Below are positions 60,465 through 64,000 of a DNA stretch of 64,000 bases, piece after piece (position 1 is the stretch's first letter; every line of letters starts with the position of its first letter). The notes beneath the pieces are model-generated. The model was not told the DNA's origin. It was given only the letters and a program-made list of their open reading frames with translations, and made no database searches. This stretch comes from Chloroflexota bacterium (GTDB lineage Bacteria > Chloroflexota > Limnocylindria > Limnocylindrales > CSP1-4): contig CAKKPP010000010.1 of NCBI GenBank assembly GCA_919901745.1, positions 1-64,000 of the forward strand, given 5' to 3'. The position numbers and the translations under genes are program-made.

Positions 60465-60470
60465 TATCCT
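60465..60470 (+). promoter_or_regulatory. -10 element TATCCT for the leaderless start at 60478
   Basis: TATCCT is followed by TGGGTCC and then GTG at 60478 (seven-base spacing) with no Shine-Dalgarno sequence. Confidence 0.5.
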
Positions 60471-60477
60471 TGGGTCC

Positions 60478-61332
60478 GTGAGCCTCTATCGCCTGGACGA
60501 GCCCATCGCGCTGGACAAGCCGACGGTGCTTGCCGCGTTCGACGGCTGGATCGACGCCGGGGCCGCCGCGACCACGGCAACCGGTCTCCTCGCAACCGGG
60601 GGCACCCTCGTGGCGACGTTCGACGGCGACGTTCTGTTCGACTATCGGGCTCGCCGCCCCACGCTCCAGATCGTCGATGGACGGCTGACGGAACTGACCT
60701 GGCCGAGCCTGACCCTGCGCCACGCGCGCGTCGCCGAGCGCGACCTGCTGGTCTTTACCGGAGCCGAGCCCGACTTTCGCTGGCAGGAGCTGGCCGAATC
60801 CGTCGTCGAGCTCATCAAGCGGCTCGGTGTCGCAGAGTGGATCAGTGTCGGCGCCATCCCGGCAGCCGTTCCCCACACCCGGGACGTCCCGATCATGGCC
60901 ACGGCTTCCGAGGCCGGCGTGCTGGCCACCGACGTCCAGCGCGGACCGATGGGCATCATGCGCGTGCCCTCGGCGGCCCTGTCGGTGATCGACATGGCCG
61001 TGGCCGCTGCCGGGATTCCGACCGTCGGCTACTACGGGCAGATCCCCCACTACGTCTCAGGGCCGTATCCGGCGGCGTCGCTCGAGTTGCTGCGGGTCAT
61101 CGGCAGCCACCTCGGCGTCGAGCTGCCGACGGGCCTGCTGACCGCCGAGGCGCGCCAGGTGCGCACGCGGTTGCAGGCCGCGGTGCAGGCGGACGAGACG
61201 ACGCGCGACTACGTGGAGCGGCTCGAATCGATGGTCGACGAATCCCGGCTGCCGTCGGGTGACGACCTCATCTCCGACATCGAGCGCTTCCTCCGCCAGC
61301 GCGGCGGCACCGAGGGTGGACTGCTGAACTAA
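60478..61332 (+). CDS. PAC2-family protein
   Basis: A 284-residue protein of the PAC2 (proteasome-assembly-chaperone-2-like) fold: VLAAFDGWIDAGAAATTAT at the start, DLLVFTGAEPDFRW, VGAIPAAVPHTRDVP, and GIPTVGYYGQIPHYVSGPYP in the usual order. The C-terminal 70 residues are helical and charged. Bacterial PAC2 proteins occur in Actinobacteria and Chloroflexi with unknown role. GTG start set by TATCCT-N7. Confidence 0.82.
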   Translation: MSLYRLDEPIALDKPTVLAAFDGWIDAGAAATTATGLLATGGTLVATFDGDVLFDYRARRPTLQIVDGRLTELTWPSLTLRHARVAERDLLVFTGAEPDFRWQELAESVVELIKRLGVAEWISVGAIPAAVPHTRDVPIMATASEAGVLATDVQRGPMGIMRVPSAALSVIDMAVAAAGIPTVGYYGQIPHYVSGPYPAASLELLRVIGSHLGVELPTGLLTAEARQVRTRLQAAVQADETTRDYVERLESMVDESRLPSGDDLISDIERFLRQRGGTEGGLLN

Positions 61333-61337
61333 CTGAA

Positions 61338-61931
61338 CTAGCCCCGGCCCGGCGGCCGGGCCCGGAGGCGCTCCATGGCCTGGATCGCCGAGAGGGTGTG
61401 GGCGAATTCGCGTCGAAGTTCGTTGACTTCACCAGCTGGGAGGTCCAGCTCGCGGGCGATCTGCTGAAGGACCGACGACTCGTCCGCCGTGATCGTTCCA
61501 TCGGCAGAACCGACGATGTAGCAGCAGCGGAGGAGCGCGTGACGCTCTTCGAGCGTGGACAGTTCACGGAACTGGCGCGATACGAGATAGTCCTCGGTAC
61601 CGCCGTGGAGCAGCGACTGGGTTCGGGCAATCTCCGCCACGAGGACCGCCTGTGCCTCCGGAATGGCACCGAATTCCTCGACGACCCGCTCGATCTCGGC
61701 CGTCTCGACGTCGCTGATATGCAGGTCCGCCGCCGCGGCACGGGTCAGCAGGTAGGCAAACGCCGCGAGGTAGCGCGCACGGTCGCGCGGAATCGCATCC
61801 AGCTCTCGAGCGATCCGCCGGACGGTCTCCGTGTCGGAGGAGCCCGTCCCCGCCGATGCGCCGCCGGAGCGGTCGTCAGCGTCGGGATCAGGCTCGCGCG
61901 AGGGAAGTCCAAGCAAGCGACCGAGTGCCAT
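61338..61931 (-). CDS. TerB-like helical protein
   Basis: A 197-residue soluble helical protein: an acidic, disordered N-terminus (about 1-35) and a TerB-type bundle with two similar halves (AADLHISDVETAEIERVVEEF and SADGTITADESSVLQQIARE). Each half has an Asp/Glu-rich turn that may bind metal. ATG with GGAGG six bases upstream. Convergent with the PAC2 gene, with 5 bases between stops. Function unknown; TerB relatives are linked to stress response. Confidence 0.7.
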   Translation of the reverse strand: MALGRLLGLPSREPDPDADDRSGGASAGTGSSDTETVRRIARELDAIPRDRARYLAAFAYLLTRAAAADLHISDVETAEIERVVEEFGAIPEAQAVLVAEIARTQSLLHGGTEDYLVSRQFRELSTLEERHALLRCCYIVGSADGTITADESSVLQQIARELDLPAGEVNELRREFAHTLSAIQAMERLRARPPGRG

Positions 61932-62009
61932 CGATGTCCTCCGGTGCGGCGGGTGCGGCGGGTGCGGCGAGCGCGGCTTGATCCCGCGCGAGCCGCAGTG
62001 CTTGTCCTG

Positions 62010-62393
62010 TCAGGCCATCTTGCCCGGGAGCGGATAGAGGCGCCACCGGCCATACGCAACGAAAGCGGCCAGGACCCCCAGCGTCGCGTTGAACGCGATG
62101 TTCGGGTACTCCTCGCGCCCGATGTGGAACACGACCGCCAGGATCATCACGGCGACGAGACCGAGCCCGGCAAGTGGTGTGAGTCGGGTCTGGATACGGG
62201 TCAATCCCGGAAGGATCAGGCCGAGGCCGCCCAGGATCTCCGCCGTCCCGATGGCGAAGTGCAGCCCGGAGGGAAGGGCGTACATCCAGGCCATCGGCGC
62301 CGGGAGGCCGGGCGGCACAACGAAATGCGTCACGCCGATGCCGATGAAGGAGACGCCGAGTAGGATCTGTACTGCCCAGAGCGCGCTGTTCAT
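62010..62393 (-). CDS. DoxX family membrane protein
   Basis: A 127-residue protein with four helices and the DoxX pattern: ILLGVSFIGIGVTHFVVPPG, then FAIGTAEILGGLGLILPGL, LAGLGLVAVMILAVVFHIGR. ATG with GGAGGG upstream. No DoxD/thiosulfate gene is near, so physiological role is open. Confidence 0.75.
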   Translation of the reverse strand: MNSALWAVQILLGVSFIGIGVTHFVVPPGLPAPMAWMYALPSGLHFAIGTAEILGGLGLILPGLTRIQTRLTPLAGLGLVAVMILAVVFHIGREEYPNIAFNATLGVLAAFVAYGRWRLYPLPGKMA

Positions 62394-62438
62394 CCGATGC
62401 CCTCCGTGGTCTGTGCGACCGCCACCATACCAAGGTCG

Positions 62439-62832
62439 TCAGGAGCGGAACCCGTGGGCGCCGCTCCTGCGCTCGAACACGACCTCGATGAGCGGGCTGT
62501 GGGCGAGCATCGGCTCCACCGGATACTTCCAGGTCTGAGCGAACCGGGGCACGATTGATTGGCGCTCGGCCGCGTCCGAGATGACCCGCGCCGTCGCCGC
62601 GAGGTCCGCCTGGACCGGGCCTTTGAGGTGGAAGGTCAGGGCCGGGTCCGCCTCGAGGTTGCGGAGCCAGTGCCGCCTCCGGGTCGGGGTTTGGCATCCC
62701 CGAGATGTAGATCCGTCCATCGATGTTCTCGAAGTAGATCTCGATCCGGCGCGGCAGACCCGTCTTCCTCCCGGTGGTGGTGATATCGATGGTGTGGCCG
62801 CGCGCGAGCGCGCGATGGGTCTCCTCGTCCAT
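62439..62832 (-). pseudogene. F420-type (deazaflavin) nitroreductase-like gene with a frameshift
   Basis: Two overlapping frames form one protein. The first runs from the ATG at 62832 (GHTIDITTTGRKTGLPRRIE, YFENIDGRIYISGMPNPD). The second continues with HWLRNLEADPALTFHLKGP, YPVEPMLAHSPLIEVVF. Together they match a deazaflavin-dependent reductase/DUF385-like family of about 130 residues. One extra C in the run at 62681-62683 breaks the frame. It is either a real inactivation or a sequencing/assembly error. A MarR/TetR-like operator sits upstream. Confidence 0.7.
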
Positions 62833-62849
62833 GTGACTCTCGGTTGGTG

Positions 62850-62871
62850 ACTAGTTGCGCTCGCAACCAGT
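62850..62871. promoter_or_regulatory. MarR/TetR-like operator before the deazaflavin reductase gene
   Basis: ACTAGTTGCG (62850-62859) and CGCAACCAGT (62862-62871) form a near-perfect 10-bp dyad with one mismatch and a two-base centre, directly upstream of the start at 62832. GTTGC/GCAAC dyads are typical of MarR or TetR regulators. No such regulator gene is in the window. Confidence 0.55.
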
Positions 62872-62907
62872 CTACACGCGTTCCCAGGTCGGCGCCAGAG
62901 GTCCGAT

Positions 62908-63489
62908 CTACGCCTGGAACGTATCGCTCTTCGCCTTCAGTTCGGCCTTATGGGCACGCTTCATCTCCTGGTAGCGGGCCAGTGCCTCGGGCGAGTCGGC
63001 ATCGGCAAGGGTCGGGTAGTCAGGCACGACGTCCGCCAGACCCGGCAGCTCCAGGCCGAATCGCTTGTAGAGAATCGCAAGGAGCGTACGCACCTTCATC
63101 GGTCCGAAACCCGGCAGCCCGCCGATCCGCTGCTCGAGATCGCGGCCGTCGCGGGCTTCAGTCCACAGCGATGCGGGATCGTTGGCGTACTCGTCACGGA
63201 CGACGGTGCACAGCGCCTGGACCTTGCCGGCCATCGAGCCAGGGAAGCGGTGCAGGGCCGGTCGGCGGCGGAACACCTCATCGAGTTCTGCCGGATCCAT
63301 CGCCGCAATGCGCGCGGCATCGAGGTGGCCCAGCCGCTGGCTCAGGTCCCAGGGCCCGCTGAACGCCTTCTGCAGCGTCACCTGCTGGTCGAGGGCCAGT
63401 CCGATGAGGAGAGCCAGCGGCTCGCGGGCGAGGAGGCGGTCGGCCCCGTCGATACCGGTGTACGGCAGTCGTTCGAGCATCGTTTTCAT
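62908..63489 (-). CDS. HhH-GPD family base-excision-type protein
   Basis: A 193-residue protein related to endonuclease III-type glycosylases by the helix-hairpin-helix GGLPGFGPMKVRTLLAIL near residue 130. The N-terminus (ADRLLAREPLALLIGLALDQQ) matches an uncharacterised HhH-GPD family. There is no C-terminal iron-sulfur cysteine cluster, and the C-terminal segment is Lys/Ala rich (RAHKAELKAKSD). The start is the ATG at 63489, seven bases after TACCAT. Confidence 0.75.
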   Translation of the reverse strand: MKTMLERLPYTGIDGADRLLAREPLALLIGLALDQQVTLQKAFSGPWDLSQRLGHLDAARIAAMDPAELDEVFRRRPALHRFPGSMAGKVQALCTVVRDEYANDPASLWTEARDGRDLEQRIGGLPGFGPMKVRTLLAILYKRFGLELPGLADVVPDYPTLADADSPEALARYQEMKRAHKAELKAKSDTFQA

Positions 63490-63496
63490 GGCCCGC

Positions 63497-63502
63497 ATGG
63501 TA
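63497..63502 (-). promoter_or_regulatory. -10 element TACCAT for the leaderless start at 63489
   Basis: Minus-strand TACCAT is followed by GCGGGCC and then the ATG at 63489. It favours this start over the ATG at 63498. Confidence 0.5.
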
Positions 63503-63571
63503 CGCCCATCGCGTGGAGATCAGCGACGGACATGGCTGCCGGTCGCGGGCGACGAGGTTGCGCCCCGGGGG

Positions 63572-63577
63572 TATGAT
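63572..63577 (+). promoter_or_regulatory. -10 element TATGAT before the 58-residue ORF
   Basis: TATGAT differs from the TATAAT consensus by one base. The leader would be about 20 bases and includes GGAGG at 63589-63593, nine bases before the ATG at 63603. The -35 region is not clear. Confidence 0.55.
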
Positions 63578-63602
63578 GGAGGCCAAGCGGAGGTACCCGA
63601 GC

Positions 63603-63779
63603 ATGTCGGAAACCAGGCGCCGCACCCCGGTCATTCAGACCGGTCGGAGAGCACGAGGCCATTCGATGGTCTCGGCCCTGCCGAAGACCGCGGACGCCAC
63701 CCGGGGCTCGAGCAACCTCGCCACCAGGCCCCGAGCGGGCAATATCAGCACCGACACTCGCGCCGGCGTTCTCGGGTGA
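63603..63779 (+). CDS. 58-residue protein of unknown function
   Basis: A short frame starting MSETRRRTPVIQTGRRARGH and ending TDTRAGVLG. It is Arg/Ser/Thr-rich, without hydrophobic segments, and probably disordered. Support comes from signals rather than homology: a near-consensus -10 (63572), an ideal GGAGG and a hairpin at its stop codon. I do not recognise it. It could be a real small protein or a transcribed leader. Confidence 0.5.
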   Translation: MSETRRRTPVIQTGRRARGHSMVSALPKTADATRGSSNLATRPRAGNISTDTRAGVLG

Positions 63780-63821
63780 TCCGGGCCAGACGCCGGTCGA
63801 GCCGACCCGCGCCCCGGATCA
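63777..63821 (+). terminator. hairpin at the stop of the 58-residue ORF
   Basis: TGATCCGGG (63777-63785, including the stop codon) pairs with CCCGGATCA (63813-63821) across a 27-base loop. It is a long-loop hairpin without a T-tract. Confidence 0.4.
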
Positions 63822-63843
63822 CCAGGCACCAACATGAAACGAG

Positions 63844-63871
63844 GACCCGCGCCCGGTGACGAGCGCGGGTC
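63844..63871. terminator. terminator-like hairpin at the right end
   Basis: GACCCGCGC (63844-63852) pairs perfectly with GCGCGGGTC (63863-63871) around a 10-base loop. A small AT-rich stretch (TGACTATT) follows. The remaining bases to 64000 hold no supported gene. Confidence 0.6.
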
Positions 63872-64000
63872 TGACTATTCGTCGCGGATCTGATCGACCG
63901 CGCCGGCCGAGGCGAGGCCCGTGACCCGGCAGCGCAATCCCTCGCGCGTCTATTGACGCTGAATACCGCGAACGATCCCACCAACCGCACGCACGAGATC

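Noticed and set aside
63745-63990. 81-codon minus-strand frame at the right edge
   Set aside because: Arg/Ser-rich, crosses two hairpins, no start signals.

Overview
The window looks like a chromosome fragment from a high-GC, free-living bacterium, most plausibly a Chloroflexota (Limnocylindria-like or a related soil/freshwater lineage). This is inferred from gene content and style: many GTG starts, a B12-dependent ribonucleotide reductase with a C-terminal zinc ribbon, multi-cupredoxin proteins, a Bmp-type nucleoside transporter and many short coupled operons. No rRNA, tRNA, CRISPR array or insertion sequence was seen, so the assignment is not firm.

Layout. 0.1-7.5 kb (all minus): nicotinate phosphoribosyltransferase, a membrane M1-like peptidase coupled to a YbjN-like protein, GlgC, a coiled-coil M23 cell-wall hydrolase and a prepilin peptidase. 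7.5-19 kb: leucyl aminopeptidase, adenosine deaminase coupled to a double-GNAT protein, a class III aminotransferase, a NagD-like phosphatase, a NYN-domain protein, a zinc-ribbon membrane protein, the cytochrome c biogenesis protein CcsA and a five-cupredoxin membrane protein. 19-23.6 kb: nrdJ with a 370-residue intein placed directly before the thiyl-radical cysteine, preceded by two likely NrdR boxes and a 17-bp-spaced promoter. 23.6-29.7 kb: an accessory island, visibly less GC-rich in places. It holds a 45-residue basic protein, a TIR-like effector, an isolated HsdR N-terminal nuclease domain, an RHH protein, an orphan secreted membrane protein and a tightly coupled HTH / unknown / HsdM operon with no HsdS. 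29.8-31.9 kb: a YcaQ-like DNA glycosylase and a VapC/antitoxin pair. 32.2-37.4 kb: a Bmp-type nucleoside ABC transporter with a cytosine-deaminase-like enzyme. 37.4-43 kb: an alpha/beta-hydrolase membrane protein, a YpfJ-like metalloprotease, two small membrane proteins and an M24-like protein. 43-47.6 kb: a coupled oxidoreductase / vanadium haloperoxidase / CRTAC1 operon. 47.8-56.5 kb: a xylose module (aldose 1-epimerase, ROK repressor, XylF-XylH-XylG transporter, XylB, XylA) with matching operator-like dyads before the repressor and before xylA. 56.6-63.8 kb: an SDR, an FAD oxidoreductase with a GcvT-like partner, PAC2, TerB-like, DoxX, a frameshifted F420-type reductase, an HhH-GPD protein and a 58-residue ORF with a strong promoter.

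A recurring signal runs through the window. At least eight genes have a TANNNT hexamer ending exactly 6-7 bases before the start codon and no Shine-Dalgarno sequence. This is the layout expected for leaderless transcripts, and one pair of divergent genes shares two overlapping hexamers in a 10-bp core. The signal also lets several starts be corrected. Other genes use clear GGAGG ribosome binding sites.

The best candidates for undescribed biology are the accessory island (TIR effector with its small basic partner; HTH-unknown-HsdM operon lacking a specificity subunit), the cupredoxin chain with a degenerate first domain, and the leaderless promoter architecture.
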